Below are positions 8,078-16,694 of a stretch of 64,000 nt of DNA, piece by piece. The first letter of the stretch is position 1. The number at the start of each line of letters is the position of its first letter. This DNA is from Clostridia bacterium (GTDB taxonomy: Bacteria > Bacillota > Clostridia > Christensenellales > Borkfalkiaceae), in contig JAFQMD010000030.1 in assembly GCA_017396365.1 (NCBI GenBank), forward strand, positions 62,001 to 126,000, in the 5' to 3' direction. The notes under the pieces were generated by a model. It did no database searches. It saw only the letters and a list, made by a program, of their open reading frames with translations, and had not been told where the DNA came from. Position numbers and translations under genes: made by a program.

Positions 8078-9802
8078 TTAAATTTCAAATTTTTCTTTTA
8101 ATTCATTTACGATTTTTACTATATCTTGGCAAGCGGTATCAAGCGCTACTTCGCCTTTAAACGTCTTATCTCTAAATGAAATTTCAACTACTCCCCTTTC
8201 GCAAGTTTTACGGCTTACAACCGCTCTAACAGGCACGCCTAAAAGGTCTGCGTCGGCAAACATTGCGCCTGCTCTTATATCTCTTTCGTCGTATAAAACT
8301 TCAACGCCCGACTTGGTTAAATCTTCGTAAAGTTTATCTGAAACTTGTTTTACGTTTTCATCCGTCGATTGTAAACAACAAATTTCAACTTGCCATGGGG
8401 CAATAGAAATAGGCCAAATAGGACCGTAATCGTCGTGTTGCTCTTCGCAAATAGTCGCAACGAGTCTGCCAACGCCTATGCCGTAGCAACCCATAATAGG
8501 ATGTTTTCTCTCGCCGTCGGAATCGACGTAGGTCATATTCATAGACTCGGTATATTTAGTGCCGAGTTGGAAAATATTGCCTATTTCTACACCCCTTTTA
8601 AGCGTAATAGTAGGTTTTCCACAAATAGGACAAATACCGCCGTTATAAGCCTTTGCAACTTCGACGTATTCAACTTCGCCTACGTCGCGAGCAATATTCA
8701 TACCCTTTAAGTGATATCCAACTTGGTTTGCTCCGCACACGAAACTTTCAATACCCATAAGCGATTTGTCAAACACGACCTTAGCCTTTCCGTTAAAGCC
8801 GACAGGACCTATAAAGCCTGCGACGATACCCGACTCTTCGCTAATTCCGCTTGCTGGGTGAACTTCGGTTTTTAAATAATTTCTAAGTTTGGTTTCGTTT
8901 ACTTCTAAATCGCCCCTAATAAATACTACAACGTAATCGTCGGTTGCGTTTTCTTGATAAACGACTGCTTTACACATATTAGTTGGCTCTACGCCCAAAA
9001 CTCTTTTAAGACCTTCAATCGTCTTTACGTTAGGGGTTGCAACTGTGGTTAAATCTTCTTTAACGCTTTCGATTTCGTGAGTGATACAGTCTGCAACTTC
9101 CATATTCGCTCTATAATCGCAATTAGAACAAATAGCAAGCGTATCTTCGCCGATATCGGTAAGAAGCATAAATTCGTGAGAAATTTTACCGCCCATCATA
9201 CCGCTGTCGCTCTTTACGGCAACTACGTTCTTTGCGCCTGCGCGCTTGAAAATACGCTCGTAGGCAACGAAACACTTATCGTAATACTCTTCCAAATCCT
9301 TTTGAGTGGTGTGGAAAGAATACGCGTCTTTCATAGTAAATTCTCTAACTCTTATAAGACCGCCCCTTGCTCTCGGTTCGTCTCTAAACTTAGTTTGAAT
9401 TTGATAAATCATAAACGGATAATCGGTGTAAGACGCAGCGATATCTCTCGCCATGTGAACAGCCGCTTCTTCGTGAGTCATACCAAGAACCATCTTTGCA
9501 TTGTTTCTATCGGTAAAACGAGCCATTTCGCTACCGATACTCGTATATCTACCCGATTCTTCCCAAATAGTTGCAGGCATAACGACGGGGAATAAAACTT
9601 CTTGACCGCCGACTCTATCCATTTCTTCTCTTATAATTTTTTCAACTTTGTTAGTAATTCTTTTCGTTGGAGCAAAAAGAGAATAACTACCTGCGCTCAT
9701 ATATTTCATATAACCGCCTTTCATCATAAGAGCGTGGCTAGCAATAACACAATCTTTAGGCGTTTCTTTATATCTTGCGCCGAGTAAATTTTTAACTAAC
9801 AT
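8078..9802 (-). CDS. proS: Prolyl-tRNA synthetase (bacterial type with editing insertion)
   Basis: A 574-residue class II synthetase charging tRNA-Pro. Motif 2 is seen as FRDEPRARGGLIRVREF, motif 3 as GCYGIGVGRL, and the anticodon-binding domain fills the last ~100 residues. The block at roughly 225-390 is the YbaK-like INS editing domain that hydrolyses Ala-tRNA-Pro, so this is the bacterial rather than the archaeal/eukaryotic form. Length is normal for the family. It is the first gene of the leftward unit with the membrane protein, mnmE and lysR. A good promoter lies 37 bases or more upstream. Confidence 0.97.
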   Translation of the reverse strand: MLVKNLLGARYKETPKDCVIASHALMMKGGYMKYMSAGSYSLFAPTKRITNKVEKIIREEMDRVGGQEVLFPVVMPATIWEESGRYTSIGSEMARFTDRNNAKMVLGMTHEEAAVHMARDIAASYTDYPFMIYQIQTKFRDEPRARGGLIRVREFTMKDAYSFHTTQKDLEEYYDKCFVAYERIFKRAGAKNVVAVKSDSGMMGGKISHEFMLLTDIGEDTLAICSNCDYRANMEVADCITHEIESVKEDLTTVATPNVKTIEGLKRVLGVEPTNMCKAVVYQENATDDYVVVFIRGDLEVNETKLRNYLKTEVHPASGISEESGIVAGFIGPVGFNGKAKVVFDKSLMGIESFVCGANQVGYHLKGMNIARDVGEVEYVEVAKAYNGGICPICGKPTITLKRGVEIGNIFQLGTKYTESMNMTYVDSDGERKHPIMGCYGIGVGRLVATICEEQHDDYGPIWPISIAPWQVEICCLQSTDENVKQVSDKLYEDLTKSGVEVLYDERDIRAGAMFADADLLGVPVRAVVSRKTCERGVVEISFRDKTFKGEVALDTACQDIVKIVNELKEKFEI

Positions 9803-9838
9803 AAATTATCTCCCATTTGAACGTAATTCTACACGATA

Positions 9839-9867
9839 ATTATACCTTTTTATTGTGAAAATGTAAA
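9839..9867 (-). promoter_or_regulatory. proS promoter
   Basis: On the minus strand TTTACA (9862-9867), 17-base spacer, TATAAT (9839-9844). The AT-rich stretch between it and the tkt promoter holds no other feature I recognise. Confidence 0.75.
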
Positions 9868-9955
9868 GTGTAAACTAAATCTTTTTGATGAAATCGGTGA
9901 TTTTAGTCCAAATTTTTATTATTTATAATAAATTGTTCATTTTCGACGTTTTTAC

Positions 9956-9984
9956 TTGATAAAATTTTCAAATAAAGTTATAAT
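9956..9984 (+). promoter_or_regulatory. tkt promoter
   Basis: TTGATA (9956-9961), 17-base spacer, TATAAT (9979-9984), followed by AAAGGAGAG just before the tkt start codon. Confidence 0.8.
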
Positions 9985-10013
9985 TAAATCGCATAACTAT
10001 AAAGGAGAGAATT

Positions 10014-11987
10014 ATGGATATTAACACCCTTACCGTAAACACCATAAGAGTGCTTTCTGCAGAAGCAATACAAAAGGCAAATTCAGGTCACCCCGGGCTT
10101 CCACTCGGTAGCGCCCCTATCGGATACTCGCTCTTTGCCGACCATCTTAAATTTAACCCCAAAAACCCTGATTTTTGCGACAGAGATAGGTTTATTCTCT
10201 CAGCAGGTCACGGCTCAATGCTCAACTACGCTCTTTTACATTTGTTTGGATACGACGTTTCGATGGACGACCTTAAAAGTTTCCGTCAACTCGGCTCTAA
10301 AACCCCCGGTCATCCCGAATATAGACACACTCCGGGCATTGAAACGACTACGGGCCCACTCGGTCAAGGCATTGCAAACGCAGTTGGTATGGCTATTGCC
10401 GAAACTAAACTTGCAGCCGAATTTAACAGAGAAGGCTTTAATATAGTAGATCACTACACTTACGCCCTTTGTGGCGACGGTTGTTTGCAAGAAGGTATCG
10501 AATACGAGGCGGCATCTCTTGCAGGCACGCTTAAACTCGGTAAACTTATCGTTTTATACGATAAAAACGACATAACTATCGAAGGCAACACGAATACCGC
10601 CTTTACCGAAGACGTTGGAGCAAGACACGAGGCTCAAGGTTGGCAAGTGTTGTACGTTAAAGACGGAAACGACGTTAAGGCTATTTCTAAAGCCATTTCT
10701 AAAGCAAAGAAAGAGAAAGAAAAACCGTCGCTTATAATCGTTAAAACGGTTATAGGTTACGGCTCGCCAAAAGCAGGCACTGCGGACGTTCACGGCGCTC
10801 CTCTCGGCGCGGAAGGCGTAACCGAACTTAAAAATAATTTAGGTCATCACTACCCTGAATTTACAGTTCCCGCAGAAGTTTCTAAACACTTAGACAAGTA
10901 TAAAACCTTGGGCGATAAAATTCAAAAGAAATGGGAAGCGCTCTTTAATAAATACAAGGAAAAATATCCAGAACTTGCTCAAAAGTTTAACGACTATTTA
11001 AGCGGAAACGTTCCGTACCTTAACGGCGACAAAGACCTTTTCGACTTTTCAAAGCCCGACGCTACGAGAAATACGTCTTTTAAGGTGTTAAACCGTTTGG
11101 CAGACCTTGTTCCTAACCTTACGGGCGGTAGCGCCGACCTTGCTCCGTCTAACAAGTCGAACATGACCAAGAGAGATTACTACTCTCCACAAAATAGAAA
11201 GGGCTCTAACTTCCACTTTGGTATTAGAGAGCACGCTATGTCTGCAATTTGTAACGGTATGGCTCTTCACGGCGGTTATAAAGTTTATTGTGCAACCTTC
11301 TTTATCTTCTCAGATTATATGAAAAACGCAATGCGCCTTTCAGCGCTTATGAATATTCCCGTTACTTACGTCTTAACGCACGACTCTATCGGCGTTGGCG
11401 AAGACGGCCCAACTCACGAACCAGTTGAACAACTCGCAGGTTTAAGAACTATTCCAAATATGAAAGTTTTCCGCCCTGCCGACGGTAAAGAAACGGCTTA
11501 CGCTTGGATTTCGGCTTTGACCGGAAATTCGCCAACTTGTTTAGTTTTGACAAGGCAAAATCTTCCACAATACGACAACTCTTCTGATTTAGCTCTTAAA
11601 GGCGGTTATATTTTAGCGGATAGCAAAAACAATACCCCTGATGCAATTATTATGGCAAGCGGTTCGGAAGTTGAACTTGCAATGAAAGCAAAAGACGAAC
11701 TCGCAAACGAAAATATCGACGTAAGAGTAATTTCAATGCCTTGTATGGAACTTTTCGACGCTCAACCAGAAGACTATAAAGAGTCCGTACTTCCTAACAA
11801 AGTTAGAGCGAGAGTTGCCGTTGAGGCAGGCTCGCCTGACAACTGGCATAAATACGTAGGTTTAGACGGAAGGGTTATCTCAATGAATTCTTTCGGCGCG
11901 TCTGCTCCTGCATCTACTCTTTTTAAAATGTTTGGTTTTACTACTGAAAACGTAGTTGCAAAAGTTAAAGAAGTTTTAGGAAAATAA
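10014..11987 (+). CDS. tkt: Transketolase
   Basis: A 657-residue full-length transketolase, a thiamine-diphosphate enzyme moving two-carbon units between pentose-phosphate sugars. The N-terminal His-rich start ([20 protein letters not shown]) is present, as are the ThDP-binding GDGCLQEG with a following ND, the middle-domain acidic residue in [14 protein letters not shown], the phosphate-binding [16 protein letters not shown], and the C-terminal domain. It is preceded by a near-consensus promoter. A coiled-coil membrane protein gene follows after 2 bases. In a fermentative anaerobe it would mainly make ribose and erythrose phosphates. Confidence 0.97.
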   Translation: MDINTLTVNTIRVLSAEAIQKANSGHPGLPLGSAPIGYSLFADHLKFNPKNPDFCDRDRFILSAGHGSMLNYALLHLFGYDVSMDDLKSFRQLGSKTPGHPEYRHTPGIETTTGPLGQGIANAVGMAIAETKLAAEFNREGFNIVDHYTYALCGDGCLQEGIEYEAASLAGTLKLGKLIVLYDKNDITIEGNTNTAFTEDVGARHEAQGWQVLYVKDGNDVKAISKAISKAKKEKEKPSLIIVKTVIGYGSPKAGTADVHGAPLGAEGVTELKNNLGHHYPEFTVPAEVSKHLDKYKTLGDKIQKKWEALFNKYKEKYPELAQKFNDYLSGNVPYLNGDKDLFDFSKPDATRNTSFKVLNRLADLVPNLTGGSADLAPSNKSNMTKRDYYSPQNRKGSNFHFGIREHAMSAICNGMALHGGYKVYCATFFIFSDYMKNAMRLSALMNIPVTYVLTHDSIGVGEDGPTHEPVEQLAGLRTIPNMKVFRPADGKETAYAWISALTGNSPTCLVLTRQNLPQYDNSSDLALKGGYILADSKNNTPDAIIMASGSEVELAMKAKDELANENIDVRVISMPCMELFDAQPEDYKESVLPNKVRARVAVEAGSPDNWHKYVGLDGRVISMNSFGASAPASTLFKMFGFTTENVVAKVKEVLGK

Positions 11988-11989
11988 TT

Positions 11990-12889
11990 ATGGGCAAAAA
12001 AAAGAAAACTACTTTATCTGACTCTTTGCTAGAACTTAGACAAGGTCTTAAAATTATTGATAATAAGTTTACTTGTTTAAACAGCAATGAAATTTCATTG
12101 AACAAAGAAAAAACCTTATATGAGAGCAAACAAGAAAAAAGGCAATCTTTCCATCCTGACTTTCTTGAGGCAGAAATGAAAGTTCAAACTGCAAAGAACA
12201 ACTATGAAAACTATATCAATACCAGTTTTAGAAAAAGAAATAAAGGTGTACTGAAAAATAAATATGAAAGAGCAAAGGCTATTGGGCAATCTCCAAATTC
12301 AGATTTGTTTTTAGCATCTTTTATCATTAGCGTAATTATTGCGGTAATCATATTTTTAATTTTAACCGCTACCGTAGATTCTACGTTTATTATTTATATT
12401 ATTACAATAGTTCCGACTGGTCTTACAGCATTAGTTATTTCAGTTCCGCTTTTCTTTACCATAAAAATTACAATCGATTCAATTTACGTTAGAAAAACTG
12501 ATAAAAAGCATAAGTTAAAATTATTATCTGACGTTATGGAGGCTGAAAACACTTTGTCCGAATATACGAAACCGTGGGAAGAAGTGGAAAAACGTTTTAT
12601 TGATACAAAAAATAAACTTTTAAACGAAGCAAAAACCTGCTATAATGAAATTAAATTAACGTTTGATAACGTTGTACCGGAAAAGGACTGGGCGCTTTTA
12701 GATTACGTCATATACTACATTCAAACAGACAAAGCAAAAACTATTGAAGACGCTTTAAATCTTGCTCGCAAACAGCAAAATCTTGAAAGTTTTAATGAAA
12801 ATTTATTTGCGCTTAAAACCGCTTTAAAAGTTGAGAAAACAAGTTTGGAATTAGTAGAAAGTAAAAATGCAATTTTAGAACTGTTTTAA
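11990..12889 (+). CDS. Hypothetical coiled-coil protein with two membrane helices
   Basis: A 299-residue protein I do not recognise. It starts with a very basic stretch (GKKKKTT), then about 90 charged helical residues with coiled-coil character. Two hydrophobic helices follow at about residues 103-130 and 137-162, and a second charged helical region of about 130 residues runs to the end. Both charged arms would be on the same side of the membrane, probably cytoplasmic. It starts 2 bases after tkt and ends at a strong terminator, so it is cotranscribed with tkt, but no functional link is evident. Codon use is more AT-rich than in tkt. Confidence 0.65.
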   Translation: MGKKKKTTLSDSLLELRQGLKIIDNKFTCLNSNEISLNKEKTLYESKQEKRQSFHPDFLEAEMKVQTAKNNYENYINTSFRKRNKGVLKNKYERAKAIGQSPNSDLFLASFIISVIIAVIIFLILTATVDSTFIIYIITIVPTGLTALVISVPLFFTIKITIDSIYVRKTDKKHKLKLLSDVMEAENTLSEYTKPWEEVEKRFIDTKNKLLNEAKTCYNEIKLTFDNVVPEKDWALLDYVIYYIQTDKAKTIEDALNLARKQQNLESFNENLFALKTALKVEKTSLELVESKNAILELF

Positions 12890-12899
12890 TATAAGTTTT

Positions 12900-12933
12900 G
12901 GGACTTGGGGTTTTCCCCAAGTCCCTTTTAATA
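12900..12933 (+). terminator. Terminator of the tkt unit
   Basis: Perfect 11-bp stem GGGACTTGGGG/CCCCAAGTCCC with a 4-base loop, followed by TTTTAATAT. Confidence 0.88.
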
Positions 12934-12980
12934 TAAAAAAACACTCGATGCGCGCTATCATAAACGCGTATATCGAGTGT
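12934..12980 (-). terminator. Terminator of the rubrerythrin gene
   Basis: On the minus strand ACACTCGAT (12972-12980) pairs with ATCGAGTGT (12941-12949) and is followed by a run of seven T. A further GCG/CGC pairing lies in the loop. Confidence 0.8.
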
Positions 12981-13003
12981 TTGCTCCAACTTTTAATTAT
13001 CAA

Positions 13004-13549
13004 TTATTTGTTGAAATATCTCTTGAGAAGACCTTCAAACGCCTTGCCGTGTCTTGCTTCGTCACGAGCCATTTCGTGTACGGTGTCGTGAATTGCGTCT
13101 AAGCCAAGTTCTTTAGCGAGTTTTGCAAGTTCAAATTTACCTGCAGTTGCGCCGTTTTCAGCATCTACTCTAAGTTCAAGATTCTTCTTGGTAGAACTTG
13201 TTACAACTTCACCTAAAAGTTCAGCAAACTTTGCAGCGTGTTCTGCTTCTTCATACGCAGCCTTTTCCCAGTAAAGACCGATTTCAGGATATCCTTCTCT
13301 ATGAGCAACTCTTGCCATTGCAAGATACATACCAACTTCGGTACATTCACCCTCGAAATTCATTCTTAAACCTTTGATGATTTCTTCTGGCGCACCTTGC
13401 GCAACGCCTACGATATGTTCAGCAGCCCAAGTCTTTTCACCTTCTTGAACAGTAAACTTTTCGCCCGGGCATTTGCAAAGTGGGCAAGCGTCGATAACGG
13501 TTTCACCTTCGTGAACGTAACCACAAATTGGACATACAAATTTTTTCAT
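13004..13549 (-). CDS. Reverse rubrerythrin (N-terminal rubredoxin domain)
   Basis: A 181-residue non-haem iron protein with the rubredoxin module at the N-terminus (CPIC at 6-9, CPLC at 22-25) and the ferritin-like diiron domain after it ([28 protein letters not shown]). Classical rubrerythrins have the opposite order; this arrangement is the reverse rubrerythrin of clostridia, which reduces peroxide and oxygen with NAD(P)H-derived electrons. The start is the ATG at 13549 behind GGAGGAAAAAT; a longer frame to 13603 lacks a ribosome binding site. It is monocistronic, with its own promoter and a Fur/PerR-like box upstream. Confidence 0.92.
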   Translation of the reverse strand: MKKFVCPICGYVHEGETVIDACPLCKCPGEKFTVQEGEKTWAAEHIVGVAQGAPEEIIKGLRMNFEGECTEVGMYLAMARVAHREGYPEIGLYWEKAAYEEAEHAAKFAELLGEVVTSSTKKNLELRVDAENGATAGKFELAKLAKELGLDAIHDTVHEMARDEARHGKAFEGLLKRYFNK

Positions 13550-13593
13550 ATTTTTCCTCCACGTGCCTATTGGCATCTCTTTTTTACGATTTG

Positions 13594-13622
13594 ATATTAA
13601 CATAAAAAAAGCCCTTTGTCAA
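13594..13622 (-). promoter_or_regulatory. Rubrerythrin promoter overlapping the upstream terminator
   Basis: TTGACA (13617-13622), 17-base spacer, extended -10 TGTTAATAT with TAATAT at 13594-13599. The -35 hexamer lies in the loop of the eamA terminator hairpin. Confidence 0.8.
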
Positions 13623-13631
13623 GGCTTTTTT
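13605..13631 (-). terminator. Terminator of the EamA transporter gene
   Basis: AAAAAAGCC (13623-13631 on the minus strand) pairs with GGCTTTTTT (13605-13613), loop of 9 bases, ending in a run of T. Confidence 0.7.
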
Positions 13632-13640
13632 AAAAGTTTT

Positions 13641-13655
13641 TAGGAATAATTCTTA
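13641..13655. promoter_or_regulatory. Fur/PerR-like 7-1-7 box upstream of rubrerythrin
   Basis: TAGGAATAATTCTTA is a 7-1-7 inverted repeat with one mismatch. It differs by one base from the perfect box beside the fur/perR gene at 26656-26670. It lies about 18 bases upstream of the rubrerythrin -35, further than a classic repressor site. Confidence 0.5.
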
Positions 13656-13668
13656 AATTTTTTATTTT

Positions 13669-14658
13669 TTAGGAATTTTCCTTATTTTTTATTTCATCAT
13701 TTGTGTGATTTTCTTGGATTTTACTCTCATTTTTTCTTTTAAATATAGGATTTAAAAGTTGTTTTAAGTCAACTTCGGACACTATCTCGCCTATGAAAAT
13801 AAACACAAAACCTATTATTATAAATACGGTTAAGTTTGCGTCGCCAAGCAAAAGTTCAAACACTACTCCGAACACCGATTCTAAACTAAATATCAGCGCA
13901 ACTGACATAGGCGGGGCGTATTTTTGGGCAACCATTTGACCAAATTGAGCAAAAAGCGTACAAATAAATGCGAGATATAACAGTTTCCAAATTGCCTCGC
14001 CCGACATTGAAAATTTAGACGCGTGCAACGAAAACTCAGTAGATAAAGATATGATTGAACAAAGAACTGCTACGGTTAAAAGTTCGACTATAAGCAGTTG
14101 CATTGCATCTTCTTTTTCGGTGTGCTTTGAAATAAATATTATTTGCAAAGCGTAGAAAATACCGCTTGCAATGGATAAAATATCGCCTAAAATTTCGTTT
14201 GACGCGCTATCTTTTTTACCGATTACGGCAACGAAAGCAATACCCACAAAGCAGAGCGCGGTTGCAAGATAATTTTTAAAAGTCGGCTTCTTTTTTAAAA
14301 ATAACCAAGATAAAAACGGCACTAAAACGACGTAAACTGACGTTAAAAAAGCGTTTTTTGATGCTGAAGTATATCTTAAGCCTATCGTTTGAACGCTATA
14401 CGCTCCAAAAAGTATAAAACCTAAAATTAGCCCTTTTAAAAAAGTGCTTTTACTTATCGTTATAAACTTTTTCCAACAAATTGCTACTAATAATACGCTT
14501 GCTATTATAAATCTCGACGCCAAGATAAAAAACGTAAAATGCCCATCGCCGAGAGTTGAAAGGGTATCTTTTAATATAACGAAAGAACTACCCCAAACTA
14601 TAGTAACGAGCACCAAAAGCAATTTGCCAAGCGTTGCTTTGCTGAGTTTGTTTTGCAT
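13669..14658 (-). CDS. EamA/DMT-family transporter
   Basis: A 329-residue member of the drug/metabolite transporter superfamily with ten predicted membrane helices in two EamA repeats (first ~20-150, second ~165-300). Typical signatures are VTIVWGSSFVILKDTL at the start and the A-x-x-x-x-L-E-x-V-F-G pattern ALIFSLESVFGVVFELLLGD in the second repeat. The family exports amino acids, nucleobases or drugs; the substrate cannot be read from sequence. The tail after residue 300 is charged and hydrophilic. It is probably monocistronic, ending in a short terminator. Confidence 0.88.
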   Translation of the reverse strand: MQNKLSKATLGKLLLVLVTIVWGSSFVILKDTLSTLGDGHFTFFILASRFIIASVLLVAICWKKFITISKSTFLKGLILGFILFGAYSVQTIGLRYTSASKNAFLTSVYVVLVPFLSWLFLKKKPTFKNYLATALCFVGIAFVAVIGKKDSASNEILGDILSIASGIFYALQIIFISKHTEKEDAMQLLIVELLTVAVLCSIISLSTEFSLHASKFSMSGEAIWKLLYLAFICTLFAQFGQMVAQKYAPPMSVALIFSLESVFGVVFELLLGDANLTVFIIIGFVFIFIGEIVSEVDLKQLLNPIFKRKNESKIQENHTNDEIKNKENS

Positions 14659-14710
14659 ACTTCACCACTAAATATTTTATTAAAGCCATCAAAAGATTAT
14701 ACGAAAATAA

Positions 14711-14733
14711 GGCGAATAGCTATGCTATCCGCC
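14711..14733 (-). terminator. Terminator after rpmF
   Basis: GGCGGATAGC pairs with GCTATTCGCC with one mismatch and a 3-base loop, followed on the minus strand by TTATTTTCGT. Confidence 0.6.
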
Positions 14734-14752
14734 ATTTTATTAAATAGAATTC

Positions 14753-14953
14753 TTATTCAGCGTCCTTTTCAGCCTTTGAATGGTCAACAACGAGTTTGCC
14801 ATCGTAATATCCGCACTTAGCGCATACGGTGTGAGGCTGAGTATATGCATGACATTGTGGGCATTCAACCAAAGTAGGCATTTTTGCCTTAGAATTGTTA
14901 GAAAATCTTGTGTTTGATCTTTGCTTTGAAGTTTTATGTTTTGGAACTGCCAT
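14753..14953 (-). CDS. rpmF: 50S ribosomal protein L32
   Basis: A 66-residue L32 with the invariant MAVPKHKTSKQRS start and a zinc ribbon made of CPQC and CAKC, so this is the zinc-bearing C+ form. L32 stabilises the large subunit near the peptidyl transferase region. It lies 15 bases downstream of yceD, the classic bacterial yceD-rpmF pair. Its tail (SKAEKDAE) is slightly longer than usual. Confidence 0.97.
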   Translation of the reverse strand: MAVPKHKTSKQRSNTRFSNNSKAKMPTLVECPQCHAYTQPHTVCAKCGYYDGKLVVDHSKAEKDAE

Positions 14954-14968
14954 TGTTTTATACCTCTC

Positions 14969-15412
14969 TTACTTTGTATGTTCACATTGAATTTGGTTAA
15001 GGTTTGCTCCGCATTCGGAACAAAGACCTTTACAATCATCTTTGCAATAAACTGCATAGGGAATTGATAGCATAAGTTTTTCGTCAACCATTTCGCTAAG
15101 GTCAACTAAACCTTTTTTAAACTTGTAAATATCTTCGCCATCTTCAGTTTCAGAATACTCTTCGTCAAATTCGACAACGTTTTGGAAAACAACGCCCGTC
15201 AAACACCTCGTACAAAGTGTTGATATAGCGTACTTAATTTCACCGTAAACAAACACGCTTTTACCACTTAAAGTCAACGTGCCGTTCACCTGAACTTTTC
15301 CGCTATACTCGGCGTCGGGTAACGTTATAACCGAACTGTCCGCATCATATTCAAAATGGAAAGAACACTCGTCTTTTCCGCTATATTTCAGTTTTCTTAC
15401 GTCGATAACCAT
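14969..15412 (-). CDS. yceD: YceD/DUF177 23S rRNA accumulation protein
   Basis: A 147-residue YceD (DUF177) protein, the usual partner upstream of rpmF and linked to 23S rRNA/large-subunit biogenesis. It has the conserved CTRCL, the acidic middle, and the cysteine-rich end CKGLCSECGANLN. A TTG at 15421 in the same frame would add three residues. The ATG at 15412 is preferred, but neither has a clear Shine-Dalgarno sequence, because the promoter sits almost on top of the start. Confidence 0.9.
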   Translation of the reverse strand: MVIDVRKLKYSGKDECSFHFEYDADSSVITLPDAEYSGKVQVNGTLTLSGKSVFVYGEIKYAISTLCTRCLTGVVFQNVVEFDEEYSETEDGEDIYKFKKGLVDLSEMVDEKLMLSIPYAVYCKDDCKGLCSECGANLNQIQCEHTK

Positions 15413-15424
15413 ATTAGCCAAATT

Positions 15425-15453
15425 ATTATATTATATTTTTAATTTAATGTCAA
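15425..15453 (-). promoter_or_regulatory. yceD-rpmF promoter, giving a nearly leaderless mRNA
   Basis: TTGACA (15448-15453), 17-base spacer, TATAAT (15425-15430): a full consensus promoter. Transcription would begin near 15418, only about 6 bases before the ATG. Confidence 0.75.
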
Positions 15454-15465
15454 TATTTTTTAAAG

Positions 15466-15494
15466 GCAAAATGCTAAATTTAGCATTATTTTGC
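15466..15494 (-). terminator. Hairpin spanning the ackA stop codon
   Basis: A long AT-rich hairpin (AATGCTAAATTTAGCATT core, flanked by GCAAAA/TTTTGC with one bulge) contains the ackA stop. The tail is CTTTAAAAAA rather than a clean T run, so it may be a weak terminator or a 3' stabiliser. Confidence 0.45.
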
Positions 15495-16682
15495 AAGTCT
15501 TTGCGTATCTCTTGCAATAACGAGTTCTTCGTTGGTTGGAATTACGAGAACTTTTACCTTGCTATCTTTAGCGCTGATTTCACAAATGCCGTCGGTAAGG
15601 TTATCGTTTTTAGCCTTGTCGACTACTACTCCCATATATTCAAGGTCTTCAACGATTGACATTCTTACTCCGCCGTCGTGCTCGCCTATACCTGCGGTAA
15701 ATACTATACAGTCAACTCCGCCGAGAGCCGCTGCGTACGCGCCGAGATATTTTCTACAACTGTAAGTGAATACGTCAAGGGCAAGTTGCGCTCTGTGATT
15801 GCCTTCAGCCGCTGCGTTTCTTAAATCTCTAAAGTCTGACGATACGCCCGAAAGACCGCTTACGCCTGACTTTTTGTTAAGATAATTTAAAGTTTCAGCC
15901 AAAGTCATACCGTATTTGTTTGCTAAAAACTCTACGATTGCAGGGTCCATATCCCCCGATCTCGTTCCCATCGGAACACCGCCGAGTGGAGTGAAACTCA
16001 TAGAAGTATCTAAACTCTTTCCGCCCTTAACTGCCGAAATTGACGAGCCGTTTCCAAGGTGCAAAGTTACAACCTTAAAGTTTTTATCGTCTTCTCTACC
16101 TAAATATTTAGCCGCTTCGCCCGATACGAATCTGTGGCTCGTACCGTGGAAACCGTATCTTCTAATCTTATAGTCTTTATACGCTTCGTACGGGATACCG
16201 TAAATATACGCTTTTTCTGGCATTGACGAGTGAAAAGCCGTGTCAAATACGCCTACCATAGGTACGTTTGGCATAATTGCCTTACACGCCTTAACGCCGA
16301 TAACGTTTGCAGGTTGATGAAGGGGAGCAAGTTCGGAAAGACTTTCGATAGTTGCCATAGTTTCGTCGGTTAATAAAACTGAATCGTTAAACTCTTCTCC
16401 GCTATGAACTATTCTGTGTCCTACAGCGTCGATTTCGTCCATAGAAGAAATTGCGCCGTGCTCTTTGTCAACCAAAGCGTCTAAAACGACTTGAATTGCC
16501 TCTTTATGAGTTGGCATTGGCGACGTAATAGTTACGTCTTTTCCGTTTGCCTTATGCTTACAAAAAGAACCGTCAAGACCTATTCTTTCACAACCGCCCT
16601 TTGCAATAGGGCTTTCGGTTTGCATATCGATAAGTTGATATTTAAGTGAAGAACTACCTGCGTTGATAACTAAAACTTTCAT
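15486..16682 (-). CDS. ackA: Acetate kinase
   Basis: A 398-residue acetate kinase (acetyl phosphate + ADP to acetate + ATP), the ATP-yielding last step of fermentation. The start VLVINAGSSSLKYQLID is the first ASKHA phosphate signature. HRIVHSGEEF, the HFGHTSH-type FHGTSHRFVSGEA, and the adenosine-loop GGVPMGTRSGDMDPAI are present. Full length. It follows pta by 12 bases and forms the pta-ackA operon. Confidence 0.97.
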   Translation of the reverse strand: MKVLVINAGSSSLKYQLIDMQTESPIAKGGCERIGLDGSFCKHKANGKDVTITSPMPTHKEAIQVVLDALVDKEHGAISSMDEIDAVGHRIVHSGEEFNDSVLLTDETMATIESLSELAPLHQPANVIGVKACKAIMPNVPMVGVFDTAFHSSMPEKAYIYGIPYEAYKDYKIRRYGFHGTSHRFVSGEAAKYLGREDDKNFKVVTLHLGNGSSISAVKGGKSLDTSMSFTPLGGVPMGTRSGDMDPAIVEFLANKYGMTLAETLNYLNKKSGVSGLSGVSSDFRDLRNAAAEGNHRAQLALDVFTYSCRKYLGAYAAALGGVDCIVFTAGIGEHDGGVRMSIVEDLEYMGVVVDKAKNDNLTDGICEISAKDSKVKVLVIPTNEELVIARDTQRLAK

Positions 16683-16694
16683 TTATATCTCTCC

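Noticed and set aside
9803..10013. T-box leader for proS
   Set aside because: The proS leader is only about 30-40 bases from its promoter and has no T-box sequence or specifier structure.
14740..15105. A 121-codon leftward frame overlapping rpmF and yceD
   Set aside because: It overlaps two certain conserved genes and has no recognisable protein features.
15447..15765. Two rightward frames opposite ackA and the yceD promoter
   Set aside because: The region is explained by the ackA 3' end and the yceD promoter; codon pattern and lack of ribosome binding sites argue against coding.
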